Below, piece by piece: positions 51,514-59,122 of a stretch of DNA of 64,000 nucleotides. The DNA comes from Nocardioides euryhalodurans (lineage in GTDB: Bacteria > Actinomycetota > Actinomycetes > Propionibacteriales > Nocardioidaceae): positions 3,722,501 to 3,786,500 of the forward strand of contig NZ_CP038267.1 in the NCBI RefSeq assembly GCF_004564375.1, written 5' to 3'. The position numbers were made by a program, and so were the translations under genes. The notes under the pieces were generated by a model. It had not been told where the DNA came from and made no database searches. It saw nothing but the letters and a program-made list of their open reading frames with translations. The first letter of the stretch is position 1. The number at the start of each line of letters is the position of its first letter.

Positions 51514-53058
51514 GTGACGACTTCCCCGCAGTCGCCCGAGGGGCTCACCGTCGGCGGCTACCAGCTCCTGACCCGCCTCGGCGAGGGCGGCATGGGCGTG
51601 GTGCACCTGGCGCGGCGCGGCACCGGCCCGCGGGTGGCGCTCAAGGTGCTGCGACCCCACATCGTGGGGGACGAGGAGGCCCGTCAGCGGCTGGACCGCG
51701 AGGTCAACTCGCTCTCGCGGATCCGCAGCCGCTGGGTGGCCGAGATCGTCGACGCCGACCCGTGGGGGGACGTCCCGTACGTCGCGACCCGCTACGTGCC
51801 CGGACTGTCGCTGCACGACCAGGTGCACGAGGACGGACCGATCGACGGGGACGACCTCCGGTGGTTCGCCGAGTGCCTGGCGGAGGGCCTCACCTCCGTG
51901 CACGACGTCGGCGTGCTGCACCGTGACGTGAAGCCCTCCAACGTGCTGATGGAGGGCCGGACCCCGATCCTCATCGACTTCGGCCTCGCCCGGGTCGCCG
52001 ACGACCCCCGCCTGACCCACACCGGCTGGCTGCTCGGGACGCCGGGCTACCTCGCGCCCGAGATCCTCTACGGCGATGACGCGACCGCGGCCTCCGACGT
52101 CCACTCCTGGGCGGCCACGGTGGCGTACGCCGGCACCGGCCGGCCGCCCTTCGGCCGGGGGCCGTCGATGGCGATCATGGACCGCGTACGCCGGGGTCAG
52201 CACGACCTGACCGGGTTGCCCGAGGACGTCGCCGAGCTGGTCGAGGCCGCGCTCGACCCCGAGCCCCGCCACCGCCCCGGTCTCGAGGAGCTGCGCGCGG
52301 CGCTCGTCGGCGGGCCCGTCCCGGTCGTCGCGATGCCGGCGCCACCGGCACCCCGCGACGACCCCTACACCGTCCCGCTCGCCCTGGCCACGAGTGGCCA
52401 CGAGCAGACGCTGAGCTTCTTCGACGACGACGAGCCGGACGACGAGCACGACCCCACCCGGGTCCTGGGCGAGGAGCCGGCGAGCGCCTCGCGGGTCGGG
52501 CTCCCCGAACGGCTCCGGCGCGGACTCCTGCTCACCGGGCTGGGCGTGGCCACCGGTGCCGCTGTGCTCGCCGCCCCGTGGTTGGCCGTCGCCGTGATCG
52601 CCGCCCTGGTGTGGGTGCTCCGCGCCGGGTCCCTGGCCGGCAGCGCAGCCGGTGCGCGGCGGGAGCTCCGCGGCTCCCGCTGGTACGACGGTCCGCAGCT
52701 CCTCGTCGCCTCCCCGTGGCACGTCGTGCAGGCGGTCCCCGGGGCGCTGCTGCTCCTGCTCTGGAGCCTCGGCCTGGCGCTGGCCTGCGGGCTGGTCTGC
52801 TACGCCGTCGCCGCCAGCGAGCCGGTGACCCTGTTCGCCTGCGGCGCCGTGCTCGGCCTCGCGCTGTGGCTGGGCCCCGGCGGCTCCCGCCTCAGCGGCC
52901 CGGTCAACCGCGTCGTCCACCCGCTCTCGCGGTCGGTGGGGCCGTGGCTGGTCGCGTTCGTCGTGGTCGTGGGCGGGGCGGTCGGCCTGGCTGCCGCTGC
53001 GGAGGCCCGCGGGTCCGACTGGGGTCCGTCGGGGTCGCCGTTCTCGCTGCTGCCCTGA
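51514..53058 (+). CDS. Serine/threonine protein kinase with C-terminal membrane region
   Basis: 514 aa. Kinase domain at about 16-275: Gly-loop GEGGMGVV (23-30), Lys44 in VALKVL, catalytic HRDVKPSN (136-143) and DFG (155-157). After a linker with an acidic stretch (FFDDDEPDDEHDPTRV) come about six membrane segments (from about 335). There are no PASTA or sensor repeats outside the membrane, unlike PknB. Probably senses a membrane-linked signal. The GTG start is leaderless-type. Confidence 0.87.
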   Translation: MTTSPQSPEGLTVGGYQLLTRLGEGGMGVVHLARRGTGPRVALKVLRPHIVGDEEARQRLDREVNSLSRIRSRWVAEIVDADPWGDVPYVATRYVPGLSLHDQVHEDGPIDGDDLRWFAECLAEGLTSVHDVGVLHRDVKPSNVLMEGRTPILIDFGLARVADDPRLTHTGWLLGTPGYLAPEILYGDDATAASDVHSWAATVAYAGTGRPPFGRGPSMAIMDRVRRGQHDLTGLPEDVAELVEAALDPEPRHRPGLEELRAALVGGPVPVVAMPAPPAPRDDPYTVPLALATSGHEQTLSFFDDDEPDDEHDPTRVLGEEPASASRVGLPERLRRGLLLTGLGVATGAAVLAAPWLAVAVIAALVWVLRAGSLAGSAAGARRELRGSRWYDGPQLLVASPWHVVQAVPGALLLLLWSLGLALACGLVCYAVAASEPVTLFACGAVLGLALWLGPGGSRLSGPVNRVVHPLSRSVGPWLVAFVVVVGGAVGLAAAAEARGSDWGPSGSPFSLLP

Positions 53059-53092
53059 CGGTTTCCCCGCGCCGGCCGACCGGGGGAAACCG
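53059..53092 (+). terminator. Hairpin after the kinase gene
   Basis: CGGTTTCCCC (53059-53068) and GGGGAAACCG (53083-53092), a perfect 10-bp stem with a 14-nt loop, starting right after the stop codon. The left arm is identical to that of the hairpin at 49003. Confidence 0.6.
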
Positions 53093-53165
53093 CGACCACC
53101 TCCCACCCGCCCGCATGCCGAGAAGCCGGTCTCGCCGCTCGGTCAGCCGTGCGACACTGGTCGGC

Positions 53166-53192
53166 ATGCAGCACCGCATCATCATTTGCTAG
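53166..53192 (+). CDS. cimA leader peptide with three Ile codons
   Basis: 8 codons, MQHRIIIC, then TAG. The codons ATC ATC ATT precede the stop by one Cys codon; ATT is rare in this genome. GACACT (53153-53158) lies 7 nt upstream and there is no ribosome site, so the transcript is probably leaderless. A perfect hairpin begins on the last base of the stop, and a U-tract terminator follows before cimA. This is the design of an isoleucine-responsive attenuator. Confidence 0.8.
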   Translation: MQHRIIIC

Positions 53193-53214
53193 CGCGTCGA
53201 GACCCTCGACGCGC
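53192..53214 (+). promoter_or_regulatory. Pause/antiterminator-type hairpin of the cimA leader
   Basis: GCGCGTCGAG (53192-53201) and CTCGACGCGC (53205-53214) form a perfect 10-bp stem with loop ACC, beginning on the G of the leader stop codon. CGAGA (53198-53202) could alternatively pair with TCTCG (53220-53224) inside the terminator. Confidence 0.7.
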
Positions 53215-53216
53215 CC

Positions 53217-53244
53217 ACCTCTCGTATCCCACGGGAGGTTTTTT
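53217..53244 (+). terminator. cimA attenuator terminator
   Basis: ACCTCTCGT (53217-53225) pairs with ACGGGAGGT (53231-53239), 9 bp with one G-U, loop ATCCC. A run of six T (53239-53244) follows directly. It ends 34 nt before the cimA start. Confidence 0.85.
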
Positions 53245-53278
53245 GTTGCCCGTACCCGACCGAGTGAGGACTGCACCG

Positions 53279-54874
53279 ATGGAGAGCACCGTCGACCTGC
53301 AGGGGGACTTCCACGTCTACGACACGACGCTGCGCGACGGCGCGCAGCAGGAGGGGCTCACCCTCTCCGTCGCCGACAAGCTGACGATCGCGCGCCACCT
53401 CGACGGCCTCGGTGTCGGCTACATCGAGGGCGGGTGGCCGGGTGCCAACCCCAAGGACACCGAGTTCTTCCGGCGCGCGGTCCACGAGCTCGACCTGCGC
53501 CACGCGAGGCTCGCGGCCTTCGGGGCGACCCGCCGCCCCGGCGTACGTGCTGCGGACGACCCGCTCGTCGGCGCACTCCGCGACTCGGGGGCCGGCGTCG
53601 TCACCCTGGTCGCCAAGTCGCACGACCGCCACGTGGAGCTCGCCCTGCGCACCACGCTCGAGGAGAACCTGGCGATGGTGCGCGACACCGTCAGCCACCT
53701 CCGCGCCGAGGGCCAGGAGGTGTTCCTCGACGCCGAGCACTTCTTCGACGGCTACCGCGACAACCGCGACTACGCCCTCGAGGTGCTCCGCACGGCGTAC
53801 GAGGCGGGCGCCTCGGTCGCCGCGCTCTGCGACACCAACGGCGGCATGCTGCCCGGCTGGGTCGCCGACGTGGTGCACGACGTGGTCGAGACGACCGGGG
53901 TCCGGGTCGGGATCCACTGCCACAACGACACCGGCTGCGCGGTCGCCAACACCCTCGCGGCGGTCGACGCCGGCGCCACCCACGTCCAGGGGACGATCAA
54001 CGGCTACGGCGAGCGCACCGGCAACGCCGACCTGGTCTCGGTCGTCGCCAACCTCGAGCTCAAGCTGGACCGCCAGGTGCTGCCGCAGGGACTGCTGCGC
54101 GAGGCCACCCGGACCGCCCATGCCGTCGCCGAGGTCACCAACGTCCCGCCCGCCGGGCGCCAGCCGTACGTCGGCACGTCGGCGTTCGCGCACAAGGCCG
54201 GCCTCCACGCGAGCGCGATCAAGGTCGACCCCAACCTCTACCAGCACCTCGACCCGGTGGGCGTCGGCAACGACATGCGGCTGCTGGTCTCCGACATGGC
54301 CGGTCGCGCCTCGATCGAGCTCAAGGGTCGCGAGCTCGGCTTCGACCTCTCCGGCGACAAGGAGCTCCTCACCCGGATCACCGACCGGGTCAAGGAGCTG
54401 GAGTCGCGCGGCCACACCTTCGAGGCGGCCGACGCGTCCTTCGAGCTGCTGCTGCTCGAGGAGGTCGAGGGCGGGCGGCCGGCGTACTTCGAGGTCGAGT
54501 CGTGGCGGGTGATCACCGAGACCCGCCCCGGCGACGAGGCGATCTCGGAGGCGACCGTCAAGCTGCGCTCGGAAGGCGTCCGCTACGTCGTCACCGGTGA
54601 GGGGAACGGCCCGGTCAACGCGCTCGACCAGGCGCTGCGCGAGGCCATCGGGCAGGCCTACCCGGAGGTCGCGAAGTTCGAGCTCATCGACTACAAGGTG
54701 CGGATCCTCGACCAGGGCCACGGCACCGACGCCATCACCCGGGTGCTGATCGAGACCAGCGACGGCGAGTCGACGTGGGTGACCGTCGGCGTGGGCCACA
54801 ACGTGATCGAGGCGTCGTGGGGGGCGCTGGTCGACGGCGTGACCTTCGGGCTGCGCCGGCAGCACGTGACCTGA
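53279..54874 (+). CDS. cimA: (R)-citramalate synthase
   Basis: 531 aa. HMG-CoA lyase-like TIM barrel with YDTTLRDGAQQEGLTLSVADKL, GVGYIEGGWPGANPKDTEFF, HCHNDTGCAVANTLAA and GYGERTGNADL, then a LeuA-type C-terminal regulatory domain. The GGWPGANPKD segment marks citramalate synthase rather than 2-isopropylmalate synthase. It condenses pyruvate and acetyl-CoA, opening a threonine-independent route to 2-oxobutyrate and isoleucine. The Ile-rich leader upstream agrees with this. TGAGGA lies about 9 nt before the ATG. Confidence 0.93.
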   Translation: MESTVDLQGDFHVYDTTLRDGAQQEGLTLSVADKLTIARHLDGLGVGYIEGGWPGANPKDTEFFRRAVHELDLRHARLAAFGATRRPGVRAADDPLVGALRDSGAGVVTLVAKSHDRHVELALRTTLEENLAMVRDTVSHLRAEGQEVFLDAEHFFDGYRDNRDYALEVLRTAYEAGASVAALCDTNGGMLPGWVADVVHDVVETTGVRVGIHCHNDTGCAVANTLAAVDAGATHVQGTINGYGERTGNADLVSVVANLELKLDRQVLPQGLLREATRTAHAVAEVTNVPPAGRQPYVGTSAFAHKAGLHASAIKVDPNLYQHLDPVGVGNDMRLLVSDMAGRASIELKGRELGFDLSGDKELLTRITDRVKELESRGHTFEAADASFELLLLEEVEGGRPAYFEVESWRVITETRPGDEAISEATVKLRSEGVRYVVTGEGNGPVNALDQALREAIGQAYPEVAKFELIDYKVRILDQGHGTDAITRVLIETSDGESTWVTVGVGHNVIEASWGALVDGVTFGLRRQHVT

Positions 54875-54918
54875 CCGGCGCCGGTGACAAACCACGCCCG
54901 CGGTGGTGGGGTGGGGGG

Positions 54919-55305
54919 ATGAGCGAGCTGACCCCGTACCTCTGCGTGAGGGACGCCCGGCGGGCGATCGAGTGGTACGCCGCGGCGCTGGACGCCGAGG
55001 TGGTGCTGGAGCCGATCGTGATGGACGACGGGCGCGTGGGCCACGTCGAGCTCGCGGTCGGCGGAGCCCGCTGGATGATGTCCGACGAGTTCGACTCGGC
55101 CGGGGTCGCCGCCCCGGACCCCGGGCGCGGAGCAGCCGTGTCGCTGCACCTGACGGTGGCCGACGTCGACGCCGTGTGCGCTCGGGTGGTCGCCGCCGGC
55201 GTGGTGCTGGACCGTGGGCCGGAGGACTCGCCGCCGGCCGGTCGGGTCGCGGTGTTCCGGGACCCCTTCGGCCACCGCTGGTTCCTCAACCAGGTGGCCG
55301 GCTGA
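54919..55305 (+). CDS. VOC-family protein
   Basis: 128 aa. LTPYLCVRDARRAIEWYAAALDAEVVLEP, VELAVGGARWMMSDEF, VSLHLTVADVDAVCARVVAAG and VFRDPFGHRWFLNQ match the PhnB-like/glyoxalase branch of the VOC superfamily. Function unknown. A G-rich stretch (GGGGTGGGGGG) precedes the ATG in place of a ribosome site. Its stop abuts that of the convergent bioN gene. Confidence 0.83.
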   Translation: MSELTPYLCVRDARRAIEWYAAALDAEVVLEPIVMDDGRVGHVELAVGGARWMMSDEFDSAGVAAPDPGRGAAVSLHLTVADVDAVCARVVAAGVVLDRGPEDSPPAGRVAVFRDPFGHRWFLNQVAG

Positions 55306-55908
55306 TCAGTCCCCGATGCCCCGGGCGTCGAGGGCATCGCCGGTCGCGCGGGCGTGCGCGACCGACCGCACCACCAGCGGCACCAGCCGGGCCCTGGGGT
55401 CTCGCTGCAGCCCCCGGGCGACGGCCGCCTCACGGGTCTGACGCGCCAGGTCGAGGGTGGTCGGAACGGCCCGGATCATCAGCGCGAACGCGAGTCCCAC
55501 CCGCTCCGGATCGACCCCGCACCTGCGCAGCGGCCCGAGTCCGCGGGTGACGGTGTCGAGCACCTCGTCGATCGGCGTCGTCACCGTCAGCACCGTGGCG
55601 AGGAGGACCAGTGCCAGCAGGTCGGCGACCAGCTCGACCGCCCGCTCCCACCCCTGGGCCCACGCCGAGTAGGCGCCCACCAGCACCACCACCAGGAGCA
55701 GCCCGCGCAGCGTCCGGAGCAGCACTCGGAGCCCGGCGCCGGACCACGCCAGCACCGCGACGGCCGCGGCGAGCGCGACGAGCGCGGTCAGGGGGCCGCG
55801 CAGGACGACCACGACGACTCCGGCCACGAAGAGTCCCAGCAGCTTCGCCGAGGCCGGCAGCCGGTGGAGCCAGGTCGTGCCGGGCTGGTGCAGCCCCAGC
55901 AGGCTCAT
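55306..55908 (-). CDS. bioN: Biotin ECF transporter transmembrane protein
   Basis: 200 aa EcfT-type membrane protein. LHRLPASAKLLGLFVAGVVVVVLR and the coupling motifs RGLGPLRRCGVD and REAAVARGLQRD-type helices with AHARATGDALDARGIGD at the end (second ARG-type motif) are visible. It couples the BioM ATPase to the BioY biotin-binding component. Overlaps bioM by 4 nt. Third gene of a bioY-bioM-bioN operon. Confidence 0.9.
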   Translation of the reverse strand: MSLLGLHQPGTTWLHRLPASAKLLGLFVAGVVVVVLRGPLTALVALAAAVAVLAWSGAGLRVLLRTLRGLLLVVVLVGAYSAWAQGWERAVELVADLLALVLLATVLTVTTPIDEVLDTVTRGLGPLRRCGVDPERVGLAFALMIRAVPTTLDLARQTREAAVARGLQRDPRARLVPLVVRSVAHARATGDALDARGIGD

Positions 55909-56594
55909 GCCAGGCTCCGGTACGTCGCGACCACCTCGGCGGGCGCGCCGTCGGCGACCACCCGGCCACCGTCGACGAGGAGGGCCCGGTCGCAGCGCTG
56001 GGCGAGGTCGAGGTCGTGGGTGACCAGCACCAGCTGCTGTCGCAGCCCGAAGAGCAGGTCGGCGACCTCGCGGGTGTTGCGCAGGTCGAGCAGCGTGGTC
56101 GGCTCGTCGGCCACGACGACGTCGGGGTCGGTGGCGAGGACCCCGGCCAGGGCGAGCAGCTGCCGCTGGCCCCCGGAGAGGGCGTGCACGCTGCGGTCGG
56201 CGAGCTCCGCGAGGCCGTACCTCCCCAGCACCGCGAGGGCGGCCGTCCGGCGCTCGGCCTTGTCGGGGTGGTGGCGCCGCAGCGACAGGGCGACGTCCTC
56301 GGCGACCGTCGGCATCACCAGCTGGGCGGCGGGGTCGGTGAAGCAGAATCCGACCTTGCGCCGCACGGCCGGTCCCTCCCGGGCCACGTCGAGGCCGTCG
56401 ACGAGCACCTGGCCGGTGGTGGGGGAGACCAGGCCGTTGAGCAGCCGGGCCAGCGTGGACTTGCCGGAGCCGTTGGCGCCGACGAGCGCGACGCGCTGCT
56501 CGTCGATCCTCAACGTGGTCTCCGCCAGGACCGGGACGTCGCCGTCGGTCGTGGGGAGCCGGACGGTGACGTCCCGGAGCTCGAGCAGGCTCAC
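55905..56594 (-). CDS. bioM: Biotin ECF transporter ATPase
   Basis: 229 aa. Walker A GANGSGKS, VGFCFTDPAAQLVMPTVAEDVALSL with the Q-loop, signature LSGGQRQLLALAG, Walker B VVVADEPTTLLDLRN and H-loop VTHDLDLAQRC are intact. Shorter than EcfA-type ATPases, as is usual for BioM. Overlaps both neighbours by 4 nt. Confidence 0.92.
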   Translation of the reverse strand: MSLLELRDVTVRLPTTDGDVPVLAETTLRIDEQRVALVGANGSGKSTLARLLNGLVSPTTGQVLVDGLDVAREGPAVRRKVGFCFTDPAAQLVMPTVAEDVALSLRRHHPDKAERRTAALAVLGRYGLAELADRSVHALSGGQRQLLALAGVLATDPDVVVADEPTTLLDLRNTREVADLLFGLRQQLVLVTHDLDLAQRCDRALLVDGGRVVADGAPAEVVATYRSLA

Positions 56595-57196
56595 GCAGCG
56601 GCCGGGGCGGGGTGCTCCGCCGGCGTACGCCGGGGGAGCAGGTCCGGGAAGGCGCGGTGCACGGCCGTCGCGACGAGGGCCATGGCGAGGTTCTTGGCGA
56701 TGTCGCCGGGCCAGTACGCCAGGTCGACGACGAAGGCGTCCGCCCAGCTCAGGTCGAGCCGGACGACGAGGCCCGCGATGCCCAGCGGGTGGATCACGAG
56801 CAGGCTGGAGAGCCAGCCGGCCAGGAAGATGAGCGGCACGCTGGTGGCGACCTTGGCGCGGGGCAGCCGCTCGACCAGGAAGCCGCAGAGGAACGCGGCG
56901 GGAGCGAAGGCCAGCAGGTAGCCGACGCTGGGGCCGGCCAGGACGGCCAGCCCGCCGGCGCCGCCGGAGAAGACCGGCAGTCCGGCGAGCCCGACCACGA
57001 CGTACAGCAGGACCGCCAGGAAGCCACGCTTCGCGCCGAGGACGGCGCCGACGAGCAGGACGGCGAAGGTCTGCAGGGTGATCGGTACTCCGCTGGACCC
57101 GACCGCGATCGCGGGCAGCAGGGCGCAGACGGCGATCAGGGCCGCGAACCCGGCGATCAGGGCGACGTCGGTGCTGGTCGTGGTGCGGCGGCTCAT
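56591..57196 (-). CDS. bioY: Biotin transporter BioY (S-component)
   Basis: 201 aa with about six membrane segments. PITLQTFAVLLVGAVLGAKRGFLAVLLYVVVGLAGLPVFSGG (about 39-80), GPSVGYLLAFAPAAFLCG and WPGDIAKNLAMALVATAVHRA are BioY signatures. It binds biotin and works with BioM and BioN. First gene of the operon; on its strand a TAACCT -10 box (57236-57241) overlaps the BioQ operator. Confidence 0.94.
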   Translation of the reverse strand: MSRRTTTSTDVALIAGFAALIAVCALLPAIAVGSSGVPITLQTFAVLLVGAVLGAKRGFLAVLLYVVVGLAGLPVFSGGAGGLAVLAGPSVGYLLAFAPAAFLCGFLVERLPRAKVATSVPLIFLAGWLSSLLVIHPLGIAGLVVRLDLSWADAFVVDLAYWPGDIAKNLAMALVATAVHRAFPDLLPRRTPAEHPAPAAA

Positions 57197-57222
57197 GGTG
57201 GCTGCTCTCGTCGGGGGAGAAA

Positions 57223-57237
57223 CTGAACGGCGTTCAG
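57223..57237. promoter_or_regulatory. BioQ operator between bioY and bioQ
   Basis: CTGAAC-GGC-GTTCAG is a perfect 6-3-6 palindrome, close to the TGAAC-N3-GTTAC boxes described for corynebacterial BioQ. It overlaps the minus-strand -10 of bioY (TAACCT, 57236-57241) and touches a plus-strand TAGGGT (57240-57245), so one repressor could control both directions. Confidence 0.8.
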
Positions 57238-57264
57238 GTTAGGGTGGCGGTCCACACCCGGTCA

Positions 57265-57855
57265 ATGCGGGTCGGACGAGGCAGGGATCACGTGCGCCAC
57301 CGCCGCGACGACGTCGTCGACCGGGCCCTGGCGGTCCTCGACGTCCACGGGCTGCCGGACCTGACGATGCGCCGGCTCGGCAACGAGCTCGGTGTGCAGC
57401 CGAGCGCGATCTACCACCACTTCGCCGACAAGCAGACCCTGCTGGCCGCCGTCGCCGACACGATCCTCGCCCGCGGCGGCCGACCGTTGCCCGAGGGGTC
57501 CTGGGAGGAGCGGGCGCGCGCGTCGTGCCACACCTTGCGGGACGCGTGCCTGGCCTGGACCGACGGGGCCGAGGTGGTCGCGACCGTCCGTGCCTTCGGG
57601 CTCGGGGCGCGGGCGCCGTACGACGAGCTGGTGGGGGTGCTGACCGAGGGCGGCCTCGACCCCGAGCTCGCCGGCACGGCGTCGCGGACCCTGCTCCACT
57701 TCGTGCTCGGTCACGCGCTCGACGAGCAGACCCATCGGCAGGCCGGCAGTGCCGGGGCGATCGCCTCCGACCCCACGTCCACCGACCACACCTCGGACTT
57801 CGAGACCGGGCTCGACCTGGTGCTCGCGGGACTGGCGGTCCGCGCGACCCGATAG
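57265..57855 (+). CDS. bioQ: TetR-family biotin repressor BioQ
   Basis: 196 aa from the ATG at 57265; GTGs at 57244 and 57292 (the latter with AGGGA upstream) are in frame, so the true start is uncertain. TetR helix-turn-helix: VVDRALAVLDVHGLPDLTMRRLGNELGVQPSAIYHHFADKQTLLAAVAD. The C-terminal domain matches TetR_C (GHALDEQTHRQ). Divergent from bioY with the palindrome between them, so it probably represses bioYMN and itself. Its TAG stop lies inside a long inverted repeat. Confidence 0.85.
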   Translation: MRVGRGRDHVRHRRDDVVDRALAVLDVHGLPDLTMRRLGNELGVQPSAIYHHFADKQTLLAAVADTILARGGRPLPEGSWEERARASCHTLRDACLAWTDGAEVVATVRAFGLGARAPYDELVGVLTEGGLDPELAGTASRTLLHFVLGHALDEQTHRQAGSAGAIASDPTSTDHTSDFETGLDLVLAGLAVRATR

Positions 57856-57913
57856 TGCGTCACGAATCTGTCGTCCAAGGGCCGTCGGGACGACCGTCGT
57901 GTGACGCACTATC
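57851..57913. terminator. Long nested inverted repeat between convergent genes
   Basis: GATAGTGCGTCAC (57851-57863) and GTGACGCACTATC (57901-57913) are perfect 13-nt reverse complements; TCGTCC (57871-57876) and GGACGA (57888-57893) form an inner stem. It includes the bioQ stop codon and faces the convergent pentapeptide gene. Architecture and size (63 nt) closely resemble the repeat at 28688-28748. Confidence 0.65.
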
Positions 57914-57931
57914 GGTGGTGCGACAGCGACG

Positions 57932-58540
57932 TCAGGTCGTCACGTCGACGTCGGCGCCGTGGAGCTCGGCCAGCAGCACGGCACCCTGCAGGTCCAGCTT
58001 CGTACGCCGCAGCCGCGCCGCGGCGAGGTCGACCCGGTCGAGCGAGGCACCCCGCAGGTCGCTGCTGCCGAGGACGGTGTCGCGCAGGCTGGCGCCGTCG
58101 AGCCGGCAGTCGCGGAGCACCGACCCGGAGAGGTCGGACAGCGAGAGGTCGGCCTCGCGCAGGTCGAGGCCGGTCAGGTCGAGCTGGGTCAGGGTGGTGC
58201 CGCGGATCGTGACCCCGCTCCACTGCCCGCCGGCGACCGTCAACGGCCGCAGCGTGCAGTCGACGAAGACGGAGCCGCTGAGCTTGCAGCCCTCCAGGGT
58301 CGCGTCGAAGAAGTTGCAGCGGTTGAACTCGCAGGCCACGAAGGCCGACGAGCGGTGGACCGAGGAGTTGAAGCGGCAGCCGGCGAAGGTGCAGGCGTCG
58401 AAGACCGCCCCGGCCGTGGTCACCTCCGAGAGGTCGACGTCCACGAAGGTGCAGTCGGTGAAGCGGGCGGCGCCGAGGTCGTCGGCGTACCAGTCCTCGC
58501 CGCGGAGCTCCCGTCCGGTCGCCGTCAGCGGCTCCGTCAC
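57932..58540 (-). CDS. Pentapeptide-repeat protein
   Basis: 202 aa from the GTG at 58540. Many A(D/N)LXX-type units are readable: GAARFTDCTFVDVDLSEVTTAGAVFDACTFAGCRF (about 25-60), LTQLDLTGLDLREADLSLSDLSGSVLRDCRLDGASLRDTVLGSSDLRGASLDRVDL (about 121-176). They fold as a right-handed quadrilateral helix. Members include DNA-gyrase protectors such as MfpA/Qnr, but also many without known role. Overlaps the M23 gene by 4 nt. Confidence 0.85.
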   Translation of the reverse strand: MTEPLTATGRELRGEDWYADDLGAARFTDCTFVDVDLSEVTTAGAVFDACTFAGCRFNSSVHRSSAFVACEFNRCNFFDATLEGCKLSGSVFVDCTLRPLTVAGGQWSGVTIRGTTLTQLDLTGLDLREADLSLSDLSGSVLRDCRLDGASLRDTVLGSSDLRGASLDRVDLAAARLRRTKLDLQGAVLLAELHGADVDVTT

Positions 58541-59085
58541 CGGCGCGGCCGCAGGCCCAGGAGACGGCGTGGGTGTACGGCGGTCGACAGTCCGCCGCTC
58601 ATGGCCCGCTTCTCGAAGTGGAGGTGGCAGCCGTCGGGTGCTGCGTCGGCGCCGGCTCGCGCGATCCGCTGGCCGGCCCGGACCCGGTCGCCGGGCTCGA
58701 CGAGCACCCGGCGGGCGTGGCCGATCACGACGTCCCACTCCTGGGTGTAGTTGCGGATCCGCAGCACCTTGCTGCCGTAGGCCGGGCCGAGTCCCTCGCT
58801 GCTCACGACCCACCCGCGCCGGCCGGCACGGAGCGGCGTCCCGCACTTCATCGCGACGTCGATGCCGTGGTGGAACCCGCGTTGCTTCTTGCAGCGCGGA
58901 TCGGCGTCGTAGTAGGGCGCCCGGGTGCAGCCGAACGGGATCATGATCCGGTGACCGCCGGCGAACCACGGCGAGGTGTAGCGGGTCTTGTCGCCGGTGT
59001 AGAACTCCCAGCGCGGGTCACCGGCCGCCTGGGCGGACCCGGCGGTGAGCACGAGAGCGAGCAGGACGGCTCCGAGCAGCCTCAT
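58537..59085 (-). CDS. Secreted M23-family peptidase-like protein
   Basis: 182 aa from the ATG at 59085. Signal peptide LLGAVLLALVLTAGSAQA, then a compact LytM domain: FHHGIDVAM (zinc His and Asp) and GCHLHFEKR (H-x-H) are both present, so catalysis is possible. It may cut peptidoglycan cross-links. Minus-strand TACCGT lies 6 nt before the start, implying a leaderless mRNA. The GTGA overlap couples it to the pentapeptide gene. Confidence 0.85.
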   Translation of the reverse strand: MRLLGAVLLALVLTAGSAQAAGDPRWEFYTGDKTRYTSPWFAGGHRIMIPFGCTRAPYYDADPRCKKQRGFHHGIDVAMKCGTPLRAGRRGWVVSSEGLGPAYGSKVLRIRNYTQEWDVVIGHARRVLVEPGDRVRAGQRIARAGADAAPDGCHLHFEKRAMSGGLSTAVHPRRLLGLRPRR

Positions 59086-59091
59086 GCCACC

Positions 59092-59097
59092 ACGGTA
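59092..59097 (-). promoter_or_regulatory. -10 box for a leaderless M23 gene mRNA
   Basis: Minus-strand TACCGT with exactly 6 nt (GGTGGC) to the ATG. Confidence 0.5.
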
Positions 59098-59122
59098 GCC
59101 GTCCCCGCCCCCACGGCGGAGC

